Positions 55,409 through 64,000 of a stretch of 64,000 bases of DNA are shown here, piece by piece. A program made the position numbers and the translations under genes. The notes beneath the pieces are model-generated. The model saw only the letters and a list, made by a program, of their open reading frames with translations, was not told the origin of the DNA and did no database searches. Origin of the DNA: Euonymus europaeus. Taxonomy: Eukaryota; Streptophyta; Magnoliopsida; Celastrales; Celastraceae. Numbering within the stretch: the stretch's first letter is position 1; each line of letters opens with the position of its first letter. The stretch covers positions 15,275,001 to 15,339,000 of the forward strand of contig OY756971.1 of the NCBI GenBank assembly GCA_963580455.1. The letters are read 5' to 3'.

Positions 55409-56058
55409 TGATATTACAAAAATACCCCCAACAATAATATGTTGACACGTGTTATATTGGGCTCCGCAAGTCTTCCATGCCTCACCAGGAAGTCATCTCG
55501 GTAAGCAAAGAAGAAAAGTAGCTGGGCAGGAGTGCCCTACCGAGGTTACCTCCTCGGTCTAGTGAAACACCTAGACCTACCAAGGTGGAAGGCATTTAAG
55601 TGCAGCCCCCAACCATAATTAGGGGAACCATCTTAATAATGACTCTAAGTCCTACATAAAGCTCTCAAAGTCAGGTATTATCTTCCTGATCACAATTTGA
55701 ACTTTGACTAAGAGAGAGATCTAGTCCAAAGAGCTCGCCTGATTTCATAAAATGAACTAACTTGAGCGTCGAAGAGCCAACGCCAGAGGACTACCTCTGG
55801 TGCGGCCTTTAGCTCATCTTTGTTCATTGTGCAGGACTGCCTGGCTGGTCAGCTGCTATACTGCCTGGCTGGTCAACTGCTAGACTGCTTGGCTGGTCGG
55901 CGCTTTGGAAGCATCTTCACCCTTGATCGATTGCTCGATTGGTCGGTTGCTCGGCTGGTCGGCTCCCTGGAAGGTTCTTCACCCTTGCTAGTCTTGCAGG
56001 GCTGTAGGTCTGACCAACTGATCGTCTTCTCAGTACTGACACCTTTTTGACGTCATCA
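55409..56058 (+). mobile_element. Tat-B 3' LTR
   Basis: 650 bp, from TGATATTACAAAAATACC to GACGTCATCA. Its first ~425 bases match the truncated 5' LTR with roughly 5% differences by eye. The TATA box of the 5' copy (TATATAAAG) reads TACATAAAG here. A CTGGCTGGTCAG-type short repeat (CTGGTCGG words) fills 55834-55975. It contains no gene. Confidence 0.88.
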
Positions 56059-56967
56059 ATTTCTTTAATATAGAACCAAAATATTTAAGCTGGCATGCAA
56101 GATTATATGTGTATATACTTAGTATGCATGTTTACTCCAAATATTCACTTATTCATGATTTTGTAACTTGTACCAATTAATACGTAGCCATCATTTTGAC
56201 TGACTTACTGACTAAGTCAACCGTCTCTTTTTGATAAATCCATCACTTAGAACATGTTTGTATCACCAAGCTTAACCTTATTTAATCCTTGATCTTCCAT
56301 TTTATATCCTAGTTTAGTTAGATCCTATTTGATCACCCAATCCTTCTTTAAACATTAACTCCATCATAACTCAAAATGCTAGTGTCAATAATGTATTTAT
56401 ACTTCACTTGCATGACTGTGGATCTTTATTTGACCAACATAAATGGTGTTACTATTTCTTTACCTGCATGAGAGAAAATAGAAGTCTAAAATATGAAAAG
56501 TATGCATGGTTTATTATCTTCACTAGACACCAACTTATTTTCACCCCACAGAAGTGTAGCCCATTACCTTTGCTACACAAGCTTGGTCCTAGTTTGTCAA
56601 GTTCTCAAATTCTCCTGAGCCAAACTTCCTTCTTCTTAATGACCCTAGCAAGAAAACATTAACAGATTGTGTTCTAGTTAAGTAAATCCAAAACCTAACT
56701 ATTGGAAATTTTCTTACTCTAGAGTAGACTTCTTTTCTGCTAATACTCCATTCCTCTCTCAACCACTTTTTCCGTTCAGCTCCTTGCTTTCAAACCTTCT
56801 TTATAGTCATTTGGTTTATATATACCCTATGTGCTCATCCTATTAGATATATGTACTGTACAACCAATTTATATGGTTGTATTTGAAACGTATATAATAA
56901 TAGTACTATATTAGCTTGATTAAATAAATGGCAGATTTATATATTTGATATTTCTATTTACTAGTTA
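56059..56967 (-). mobile_element. LTR-Z piece 2 (inferred)
   Basis: AT-rich, no gene. It is assigned to LTR-Z only because it lies between Tat-B and the next insertion while Copia-B protease appears further right. An ORF at 56408-56662 shows no recognisable protein. Confidence 0.35.
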
Positions 56968-58478
56968 TGTTAAATATCTCCGCGAATATTTGTTAGAGAT
57001 CTCATTCTGAAAAGTTGAGAATATGAGTGATCTCTAGTATAAATATCTTAAATAAAGTTCCTAATCATAGAATTATTAATTGGACAATAATAATTCGGAA
57101 TATCAGCATACAGTTTGTTTGCTATGATGATAGGGTGGTGAGTCTCATGCAATCTAATATGAGATATTAGAAAAAACAATATGGAAGGTTTATTGTTGAA
57201 TAAATGCTTCGGACATGACTTAGTAAATAATGAATCACATGGAGGTTTATTTTCTTGTCAATGATTTATTATTTATTTACGATTGTGTATCTAATTCTTA
57301 GACCTGAGATGACATAGTAGTCTTGTATATGGGTGATTGAATTTTGTCAATGTTAAAAATATTTATTCATTGAATAAATAATGATATTCGATGGATTCAA
57401 TTAGTTATATATGAAGACTTATGTACAGTCAACAAGGAATCCATCGCCTCGATCGAAATAAACGAGGAGAATATATTATGTGATTCAAATATTTATTGAC
57501 ACAGAAAAACCTTAGCCAAGGTTACATGATTAATGAAAATATGTTTTCATTAATTATTTGTTTGTCAATCAACTATTAGATCTTACATATAATTGAGTTA
57601 GTGGATTTGACGGATATCCATGATCCTCACTCAATTGGGACATTGTACAGTGGAAGGATTCTATTACATGATAATTGTAATTAAAGGTTTTTATGAAAGA
57701 ATTCATCACTGATTGGGTAGTCACAATATGTTGTTAGGCGCTACTCGTGATTTAAAAGAAATAATTAAAATGTGTTTTAATTAATATCAAAGAGTTTGAT
57801 ATTATTCTTGTTGCTAATCGGTAATGAACCTAAAAGTCTCACATAAAGGAATCACGAAATTTGTTTCAACTACGATTGGAAAAGAACTGTGTGCATTTGA
57901 TAATTTACATGAGATGAAAATAATCGAATTATTAATTAAATAAAGGTTTATTGTAAACTGGATTGAATATAATTGATTAATGGGCATTGGTAGCACATTA
58001 TGCATTGATTATATTTGGGTACATGATTTAATTAATATTAATATAACACAATTTACTTTGGTGGTACATTATTATAGTGTAGTTGGCAATCACATTTATG
58101 GAGGTGCAAATGGTGGTTGCACTTATGAATGTGTCGGCAATTGATGTTATAAGAATGTGTATTTTGATACACATATGGATATACACACATTTCCATTCTT
58201 TAGTGACGGAAAAACAAAGCTTTCTATTTTTGGTAAATGGTGTGAGACACCGTACTTTCCAATTTTGGAATTAAGAGATGTTGTTTTCCTCTTCTTTTTA
58301 GATTGATTAAATAATCAATTAGGATTAAAATCTTGATTTTGTGGTTCCGGTGGACGGACTAGAGTCTTTATATTATCGGAGATCAATCAGAGCGATCAAC
58401 CGACTGGCCGGATTCTGATCAAGCATGCTTCAAGAGGTAACACTTCTACTGCATATTTTGTATACTGATTTGCTAACA
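56968..58478. mobile_element. Probable solo LTR with TGTTA...TAACA ends
   Basis: It starts TGTTAAATATCTCCGCG and ends GATTTGCTAACA, 1511 bp. The terminal inverted TGTTA/TAACA and the composition resemble a long copia-type LTR. Near the end CCGACTGGCCGG and AAGCATGCTTCAAGAGG stand out. The bases on each side (AGTTA and CATCC) do not form a target-site duplication, so the limits are uncertain. No coding sequence is seen. Confidence 0.4.
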
Positions 58479-58961
58479 CATCCTTCTTCCCTCCATGTGT
58501 CCCACATGCATGAGCTCTTTGAATCCAATGGTTGATACACAATTTTGATTTTAATCTAATGGTGAACACTTACCTAGTGGCATGAGGTATTACACTTGTC
58601 CCACAATTTCCTACGCAAAATCTTGCCAAAGTCTTCTTATAGGTTTAACCAAGGTTTAACTTGAGTTTAGTAGCCTCTACTCTTAGATTTTTATCCAAGT
58701 GTCACCCTCCCATTTGACTTAAAAGCTTCTAATTTAAGAACCAAATATTCCTTTCTCCTATTGGGTGCACCTCCCACCAACACTCCCAAATCCACCTTTA
58801 CTTTGCACCCCGTTTCACACGTTGATGAATTAACACCCCACTTTCCCTGACAACCCATCATATATTACTCTTGTACTTTACATGATCATATTTGTATATA
58901 GACTCTTACGTGCATGTCTCCATGCATTACATAATCTTAATAAATTTTATTATTATTATCA
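58479..58961 (-). mobile_element. LTR-Z piece 3 (inferred, 5' side on the minus strand)
   Basis: Non-coding. It contains TGAATCCAATGG-like words near 58520, often seen in gypsy LTRs. It ends TTATTATTATCA at 58961, followed by CTTTA, one base different from CTTAT at the far left junction (23415-23419). Copia-B protease begins right after. The link across 35 kb is an inference. Confidence 0.35.
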
Positions 58962-59242
58962 CTTTATTTATTTAAAGAATTCTATTTGTGCTTTAGATCA
59001 CATGACTGGGAACACATGTGTTCTTGATACATATTCCTCCACATCGTCTTATCCTGTTGTACATGTTGTCAATGGGACGTTCATAGAGGTGAAAGGGATT
59101 GGCATTGCATCTCCCACTTCTAGTTTGAACTTGACCTCAGCTTTCAATTTATCATCGTTTCCAATTAATTTAATATTTGTGAGTGTTCTTATGAAGGCAC
59201 TCAAATGCTCAATAACATTTTTGATGATCATCCTGTTTTTCA
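58962..59242 (+). pseudogene. Copia-B protease remnant
   Basis: A frame reads ALDHMTGNTCVLDTYSS, VVHVVNGTFIEVKGIGIASP and LKCSITF. This is the segment after the catalytic DSGA of copia proteases (DHMTG is a hallmark). The bases before it are decayed. It is a different family from Copia-A and Copia-C and fits the gag at 22424-23419. It stops at 59243 where a CACTA-like terminus begins. Confidence 0.7.
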
Positions 59243-59540
59243 CACTATGCCAAAAAAGGCCTATCTTGACAGATTGTGTGTGACAGTTTTTTCTGTCACA
59301 AAATTTATGACAAAATCTTGATATATTTTCTCTATCATAAATATTTTTGATAGTGTTGTGACAAAATTATTTCTATCCAAATGATTTATGACGAAATAGT
59401 GACAAAACTTTTTCTCTCATAAATATTTATGACGGAACAATGACATACATTTTTCTATCATAAATATTTATGACAGAACAATGATATAATTTTTCTATCA
59501 TAAACGTTTATGATTGACTAATGACATAAAATATAGGTGT
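59243..59540 (+). mobile_element. CACTA-type transposon terminus with subterminal repeats
   Basis: It begins CACTATGCCAAAAAAGGCC, which fits CACTA-superfamily ends. It is followed by about six diverged copies of a 50-60 bp unit built on ATCATAAATATTTATGACA and TGACAAAA (59290-59530), like the subterminal repeats bound by CACTA transposases. No opposite terminus or transposase is seen before Copia-C, so only one end is in view. The junction interrupts Copia-B protease. Confidence 0.6.
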
Positions 59541-59880
59541 CACGAACCAATAAGCTTATCCGAACCAAAATTTGAAAAAAAATACTAAGTTTGGTTCGAT
59601 TTCGGTTTTGAGATTTTGTCTAGTTTGGTTTCGATTAATAGAAAATATATAATTTTGATTCCAAACCAAAAATCGAAATTTGTTTTTATATGTCCGTATA
59701 GTATTAATGGTGTATTACGACTTACCAAATATTAATATATTGCTTATTTATTTATTTTAACTAATTTGCTATTTAACTTAGACCGAGTCTAAGACTTAAG
59801 AAAAAAAAATGACTAACCCTAGACTAAATGACTACTTGGGGCCAACAGCAGTTAGCGAAGAGCTTGAGGCGTAGTTTGCT
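59541..59880. other. AT-rich stretch with GGTTCGATTTCGG-type repeat
   Basis: A run around 59590-59690 contains TTTGGTTCGATTTCGG and, further on, the near-complement CCAAAAATCGAAA, so it may be a small inverted-repeat element. Otherwise nothing is recognised. Confidence 0.35.
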
Positions 59881-60110
59881 ATGGCTCGTCAACGAGAATT
59901 TGAAGACGACGAAGAGCTGGACCCCGAAGAGGAGGATTACGCTTCGACTAATAAGCGCAACTAATCAGATTTCATTGACAATTTTGTTGAAGAGGCAAAA
60001 ACCAAAGAGGCGGAATGCGTTGGCCTTTTTGGATATAGAGACACGAGTTGATGGCGATGAGGAGGAAGAAGAGGAGGAGGAAGAAGAGGAGGACGTGTTA
60101 GAGAGATAGT
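59881..60110 (+). pseudogene. SPT5: SPT5-like N-terminal gene fragment
   Basis: The frame from the ATG at 59881 reads MARQREFEDDEELDPEEEDY, then a TAA, then SDFIDNFVEEA. After a frame change it reads KRRNALAFLDIETRVDGDEEEE with a long glutamate run. Plant SPT5 N-termini have this order: acidic stretch, basic patch, S-F/N-FID, acidic stretch, KR-rich patch, FLD/FFD, acidic run. SPT5 is the RNA polymerase II elongation factor partner of SPT4. The stop, frameshift and short spacing make it a broken fragment. It lies next to a CACTA terminus and is cut by the Copia-C LTR at 60111. Confidence 0.55.
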
Positions 60111-60353
60111 TGATACGGCATCGTATTAGGCAATAAATATTCAATGTCTTGTTTTATACGCACCGTTTTGTTTCTTTTTCTTGTTTCTTATTTTCTTCTT
60201 CTTCCCGTTGGTTGATATGACCAACAACGGTCTTCTTCTAGCTCTGTATAAAGCTCTTCTCGAGCTTCTGTAATTTTATGTTTTTCATCATATATAACAA
60301 ATCCATCTTAATCTCTTCGAGTATTATTCCGCATCGCTTCTTGTTCTATCTCA
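60111..60353 (+). mobile_element. Copia-C 5' LTR
   Basis: 243 bp, starts TGATACGGCATCGTATTAGG and ends TTCTATCTCA directly before the primer-binding site. A TATAAA box is at 60247-60252. It is distantly similar to the Copia-A LTR (ACGACATCGTATCTAG). The five bases before it are ATAGT; the 3' LTR and right target site lie outside the window. Confidence 0.75.
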
Positions 60354-60366
60354 TGGTATTGGAGCT
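60354..60366 (+). promoter_or_regulatory. Copia-C primer-binding site
   Basis: TGGTATTGGAGCT follows the LTR without a gap and resembles TGGTATCAGAGC, with two changes in the middle. Confidence 0.7.
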
Positions 60367-60369
60367 TTG

Positions 60370-63300
60370 ATGGCTCACACCAAATTTCCAGCTTCTGGGA
60401 GCAATCCCTCACTCCCTAATTCCATCCCTGAGCCACAGTTACAGTTTCCATATCTTCAAAATTCTCAGTATCAGTCAATGAACCAAGCTTTCTCAGGAAA
60501 TCCGAATCCTTTTCGAAATCCATTCTATCTAACCCATTCCGATTTTACTTCAAACCCTATTTCATTGACTCTTACTGGGGGAAATTTTCACTTATGGAAA
60601 AATCAAATGGAAACTGCACTCAAGGCTCGGAATAAGATGGGTTTTGTAAATGGCACACTTCAACCACCAATAGAAGCTGACTCTTCCTACCAAGACTGGG
60701 TTCAATGTGACAGTTTGGTGAAGACTTGGATTACTAATTGTGTGAGTCAAGATATTCTTGCTAGTGTGTCCACTGCTCGAAATGCTCATGAACTTTGGAT
60801 GGATCTTCAGAGCAGATATTCCTCTGCAAATCCAGCAAGAAATTTTGAAATAGCAAGGCGTATTGCAACAATTAAACAAGGTAGTTCTTCTGTTACAGAA
60901 TACTATGGCCATCTCAAAGCACTTTGGGATGAGTTTTATCAGTCCAGACCACTTTCAACCTGTACGTGTGGCAGATGTTTATGTAATGTATCTCTAAATG
61001 CTATGGCTGCACGAAATGAAGATAAACTGCTGCAGTTTCTTATGGGTCTTGATGAATCATATGAGCATGTAGCTAATCAGATCCTTCTAATGGATCCATT
61101 ACCTGATGTTACTAAAGCATTTGCTCAAGTTGCACAAGTTGAAAGGAAATTCACAGTTCATCAACATACCAAGAAACCAGCTGTTGTTCAACAGGAAACA
61201 ACCTCACAGGATGTTATGGCAATGCAAGTAACTGGAAAACCTTCTTACATGGCCAACAAGGATTCCAGAAATACCAAACGACCTGCTGAAAGAGAGAAAC
61301 TGTTTTGCAGGTATTGCAAAAAGACTAACCATAACATTGATAAATGTTTCAAATTGGTTGGTTATCCTGCAGATTCAGAGAATAACAACAAAAGGCAGAA
61401 GCAAAATGGGTTCAATGATAAAAAGGCGTATGCCAATCAAGTAGATGCATCAATTTCTCAGGATTCTTCACTGCCTCTCTCAGCAGAACAATATAAACAA
61501 CTCTTGGCATTACTGAAAGCTAATGGGAATAATGCAGAAACTGGACAAATAGCCTCTGCTTCTGCAATAGGAGGTAATCTTTTATCTAAGCAACATTGGA
61601 TATTGGATACGGGTGCTTCTGACCATGTTATATGCATGAAACATTATTTTCATACTTGTTCTCCATTACATAAATCTTTTGTCATACTTCTTGATGGTAC
61701 GAGACATATAGTTAGTCATATAGGAACTGTCAGATTACAAAATAATATTATTCTGCATGATGTGTTATGTGTTCCAAGTTTTCAATTCAATCTTATTTCA
61801 ACAAGTAAGTTAGTTACAAGTCAAAATTGTGTATTGATTTTCTCCCCAAAATCTTGTCAATTGCAGGATTCCACCTTCAGGAGGAATGGGATGGGAATCA
61901 TGCATAATGGCTTGTACTACTTACTTGAAGACTTAAAACCAAGTTTTAGAGTTATGGCAAGCATTAATGTTATTTTGAAAGGAGAATTATGGCACAAAAG
62001 ATTAGGCCATCCATCTCATAGAGTATCTGAGATGTTAGGTTTTACTTCTGATAGTCAATGTAAAAATTGTTCTGTATGCCCCTTAGCTAAAATGAAAAGA
62101 AAGAGTTTTTCTCTTAGTCAGTCTCAGTCTGTATCAGTTTTTGATCTTCTCCACATAGATATTTGGGGCCCAAACCATGTAATTTCTCATGATGAATATA
62201 AATATTTTATGACTATAGTTGATGATTTTTCTAGAGCTACATGGGTTATCTTAATGAAAGCTAAATCTGAGACTAGGAAATACATTGAATTTTTCAATAG
62301 CTATGTTAATACTCAGTTCAATACTAAGATAAAAATCATTAGATCGGATAATGGGCTTGAGTTTGACATGGTAGAATTTTACAGAAAGCAAGGAATAATC
62401 CATCAGAAAAGTTGTCCATATACTCCACAACAGAATGGAGTTGTGGAGAGAAAGCATCAGCATATTCTTAATGTCAGTAGAGCTATAAGAATTCAAGCAG
62501 GAGTTCCAGAAATATATTGGAGTCACTGTGTTCTTACAGCTGTTTACCTAATCAATAGGCTACCATCTAGAACCTTAGATCTTAAGAGTCCCTACCAGAT
62601 TTTGTATAATAAGCAACCTGATTATAATGATTTAAAGGTCTTTGGTTGTCTATGTTACTCAAAGATTCTCAAACATCAGAGTTCCAAATTTGAACCAAGA
62701 GCTCGAGCATGTGTTTTTATAGGATATCCATCTAATACAAAAGGATATAGACTTTTAGATCCTGAGACTAATGAAATCTTTGTATCCAGGGATGTTTGTT
62801 TTAAAGAAGATATATATCCTTTCCAAAATAAGAATAGTTTTGTAGGTCAGGAAACAGACAAAGAAATAACCAAAAATAATGCACCTCTGGCTGATTTTCT
62901 TAATCCTGTTCAGGTTCCTAGAAGAGCTAGAACTATAAGAACAAGAACAAGAGCTAGCAAATTTCCTGAGTATTTAAAAGATTATGACTGTAACACTGTC
63001 AGTAAACTAAATGATGAAGCTGTTACAAATTCATGTATGAGTTTATGCTCTTCTGCAATGCATTCTGTTTCTTATAAACATTTTATATTATCTATTACAG
63101 CTCAGCATGAACCTAAGAATTTTATAGAAGCATCAAAATCATCACACTGGTGTGATGCCATGAACAAAGAGATAAATGCTTTAAATGAGAACAATACATG
63201 GACTGTTGTTAGATTACCAAAAGGTAGGAAGGCCATAGGATCTAAATGGGTATACAAAATAAAGTATAACCCAGATGGTTCCATTGAGAGATACAAAGCA

Positions 63301-64000
63301 AGGCTTGTGGCTCAAGGTTTTAGCCAAACCCTTGGTTTTGACTACAAGGAAACCTTTGCCCCTGTAGTCAAAATTGTCACAGTTAGAGTATTTTTGGCAT
63401 TAGTAGCAGCCAACAATTGGGTAGTTCATCATCTGGACGTACATAACGCTTTCTTAAATGGAGATTTACATGAAAATGTATACATGAAAATGCCTCCTGG
63501 ATATGAAACTCATAGTGCAGGCTATGTGTGCAAGCTAAATAAATCCTTATATGGTTTAAAGCAAGCATCAAGGCAATGGAATCAAAAGTGTAAGCAAGCT
63601 TTATTAAGGTTTGGTTTCATTCAATCCAATTGTGATTATTCTCTATTTACATATTCTAGAAATTCTTTTAGAATCATATTGTTATTATATGTTGATGATA
63701 TGGCAATTGGGGGAAACAATCTTAATCTCATACAAGAAGTGAAACAATATATTGGAACTTGTTTTAAAGTTAAAGATTTAGGTGAACTAAAGTATTTTTT
63801 AGGCTTGGAGATTGATAGACTTCAAACAGGTATGATTTTATCTCAGAAGAAATACATATTAGATATTCTTACTGACACTGGTTTCAGGGAATGTAAAAGC
63901 ATAAGCTCTCCAATGGATACCAATTCAAAGCTTTCTATAACCCAAGGAGAAATTTTACAAGATCCAATGCAATACAGAAGGCTTATTGGGAGGCTTATGT
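60370..64000 (+). CDS. Copia-C gag-pol polyprotein, open to the window edge
   Basis: From the ATG at 60370 (MAHTKFPASG) I read 1210 codons without a stop up to base 64000. UBN2-type gag: residues ~55-270. CCHC knuckle CRYCKKTNHNIDKC at residue 313. Protease ILDTGASDH at ~413. GAG-pre-integrase WHKRLGHPS at ~541. Integrase triad: D 597 (HIDIWGP), D 660 (RSDNGLEF), E 693 (NGVVERKH), with 32 residues between the last two. RT: KARLVAQGFSQ at ~976, [14 protein letters not shown], and the catalytic YVDDMAIGG at ~1107. The end of RT and RNase H lie beyond the window. It is the closest relative of Copia-A here and the only copia that looks potentially functional. Confidence 0.95.
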   Translation, partial: MAHTKFPASGSNPSLPNSIPEPQLQFPYLQNSQYQSMNQAFSGNPNPFRNPFYLTHSDFTSNPISLTLTGGNFHLWKNQMETALKARNKMGFVNGTLQPPIEADSSYQDWVQCDSLVKTWITNCVSQDILASVSTARNAHELWMDLQSRYSSANPARNFEIARRIATIKQGSSSVTEYYGHLKALWDEFYQSRPLSTCTCGRCLCNVSLNAMAARNEDKLLQFLMGLDESYEHVANQILLMDPLPDVTKAFAQVAQVERKFTVHQHTKKPAVVQQETTSQDVMAMQVTGKPSYMANKDSRNTKRPAEREKLFCRYCKKTNHNIDKCFKLVGYPADSENNNKRQKQNGFNDKKAYANQVDASISQDSSLPLSAEQYKQLLALLKANGNNAETGQIASASAIGGNLLSKQHWILDTGASDHVICMKHYFHTCSPLHKSFVILLDGTRHIVSHIGTVRLQNNIILHDVLCVPSFQFNLISTSKLVTSQNCVLIFSPKSCQLQDSTFRRNGMGIMHNGLYYLLEDLKPSFRVMASINVILKGELWHKRLGHPSHRVSEMLGFTSDSQCKNCSVCPLAKMKRKSFSLSQSQSVSVFDLLHIDIWGPNHVISHDEYKYFMTIVDDFSRATWVILMKAKSETRKYIEFFNSYVNTQFNTKIKIIRSDNGLEFDMVEFYRKQGIIHQKSCPYTPQQNGVVERKHQHILNVSRAIRIQAGVPEIYWSHCVLTAVYLINRLPSRTLDLKSPYQILYNKQPDYNDLKVFGCLCYSKILKHQSSKFEPRARACVFIGYPSNTKGYRLLDPETNEIFVSRDVCFKEDIYPFQNKNSFVGQETDKEITKNNAPLADFLNPVQVPRRARTIRTRTRASKFPEYLKDYDCNTVSKLNDEAVTNSCMSLCSSAMHSVSYKHFILSITAQHEPKNFIEASKSSHWCDAMNKEINALNENNTWTVVRLPKGRKAIGSKWVYKIKYNPDGSIERYKARLVAQGFSQTLGFDYKETFAPVVKIVTVRVFLALVAANNWVVHHLDVHNAFLNGDLHENVYMKMPPGYETHSAGYVCKLNKSLYGLKQASRQWNQKCKQALLRFGFIQSNCDYSLFTYSRNSFRIILLLYVDDMAIGGNNLNLIQEVKQYIGTCFKVKDLGELKYFLGLEIDRLQTGMILSQKKYILDILTDTGFRECKSISSPMDTNSKLSITQGEILQDPMQYRRLIGRLM

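Larger units (their letters stand above)
24783..56058 (+). mobile_element. Tat-B: Ty3/gypsy Tat-lineage element, heavily nested
   Basis: The LTRs are 24783-25211 (truncated) and 55409-56058. The order is gag, protease, RT, RNase H, integrase, then an antisense gene, then PPT and 3' LTR, the layout of Tat-lineage plant elements (Grande/Retand type). It is split by the Athila element (28737-48358) and by a solo LTR (52328-54428). By eye its LTR overlap differs at about 5%, so it is much older than Tat-Y. A shared ATTT abuts both ends, but a clear 5-bp duplication was not found. Confidence 0.88.

Noticed and set aside
56141..56152. ATTCA followed by CTTAT as the right end of LTR-Z
   Set aside because: CTTAT matches 23415-23419, but the Copia-B protein does not resume here; the junction at 58961 fits the coding sequence better, so this was treated as chance.

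Overview
The window looks like gene-poor, repeat-dense nuclear DNA of a flowering plant, probably a eudicot. It is AT-rich and almost entirely plant-type LTR retrotransposons nested in one another, with LINE, SINE-like and CACTA-like pieces between them. I see no intact host gene and nothing bacterial (no rRNA or tRNA gene, operon or CRISPR array). Lineage names (Tat, Athila, Tekay-like chromovirus, copia) come from reading motifs and element architecture by eye; no database was searched.

Left margin, 1-2689: non-coding DNA with a decayed ~170-200 bp tandem repeat, a minus-strand exon-like remnant (1233-1578) and what may be the start of a copia LTR. Copia-A (2690-21259) is an old, broken Ty1/copia element. 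It is split by a 5'-truncated LINE (3626-5610), a minus-strand solo LTR (5873-8100, TSD TCCTA) and a whole Ty3/gypsy deletion derivative, Gyp-T (10769-20135, TSD CTTGC). Gyp-T itself carries an Athila-type solo LTR (11463-12612) and a cluster of inverted SINE-like units (15446-16891). A Tat-like LTR (21260-21915) sits at the end of the Copia-A 3' LTR, and a fragment of it is also in the 5' LTR.

Centre: a second old copia, Copia-B, supplies a PBS and gag (21928-23419) and a protease remnant far to the right (58962-59242). Between them lies a reverse-oriented gypsy-type LTR (LTR-Z, in three pieces) that received Tat-B (24783-56058). Tat-B received the Athila element (28737-48358, TSD CAAGC) in its RNase H. 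The Athila 3' LTR received the young Tat-Y (38821-47680, TSD CACTC). The inferred order is Copia-B, then LTR-Z, Tat-B, Athila, Tat-Y. A solo LTR (52328-54428, TSD GAAAA) also sits in Tat-B. Most junctions can be read to the base because interrupted proteins resume after the insert.

The most interesting content is a three-exon gene on the antisense strand between pol and the 3' LTR of both Tat elements. Its intron positions match and are nearly equal in length in the two elements. A TATA box lies about 130 bp upstream of the start codon in both. In Tat-Y this gene is intact, while the sense-strand pol is broken by a frameshift, a stop and an integrase deletion, even though its two LTRs differ at only 1 of 446 bases.

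Right margin, 59243-64000: a CACTA-type terminus with subterminal repeats, a fragment resembling the acidic N-terminus of transcription elongation factor SPT5, then Copia-C. Copia-C has a 243 bp 5' LTR, a PBS and a gag-pol frame open from 60370 to the window edge with no stop.
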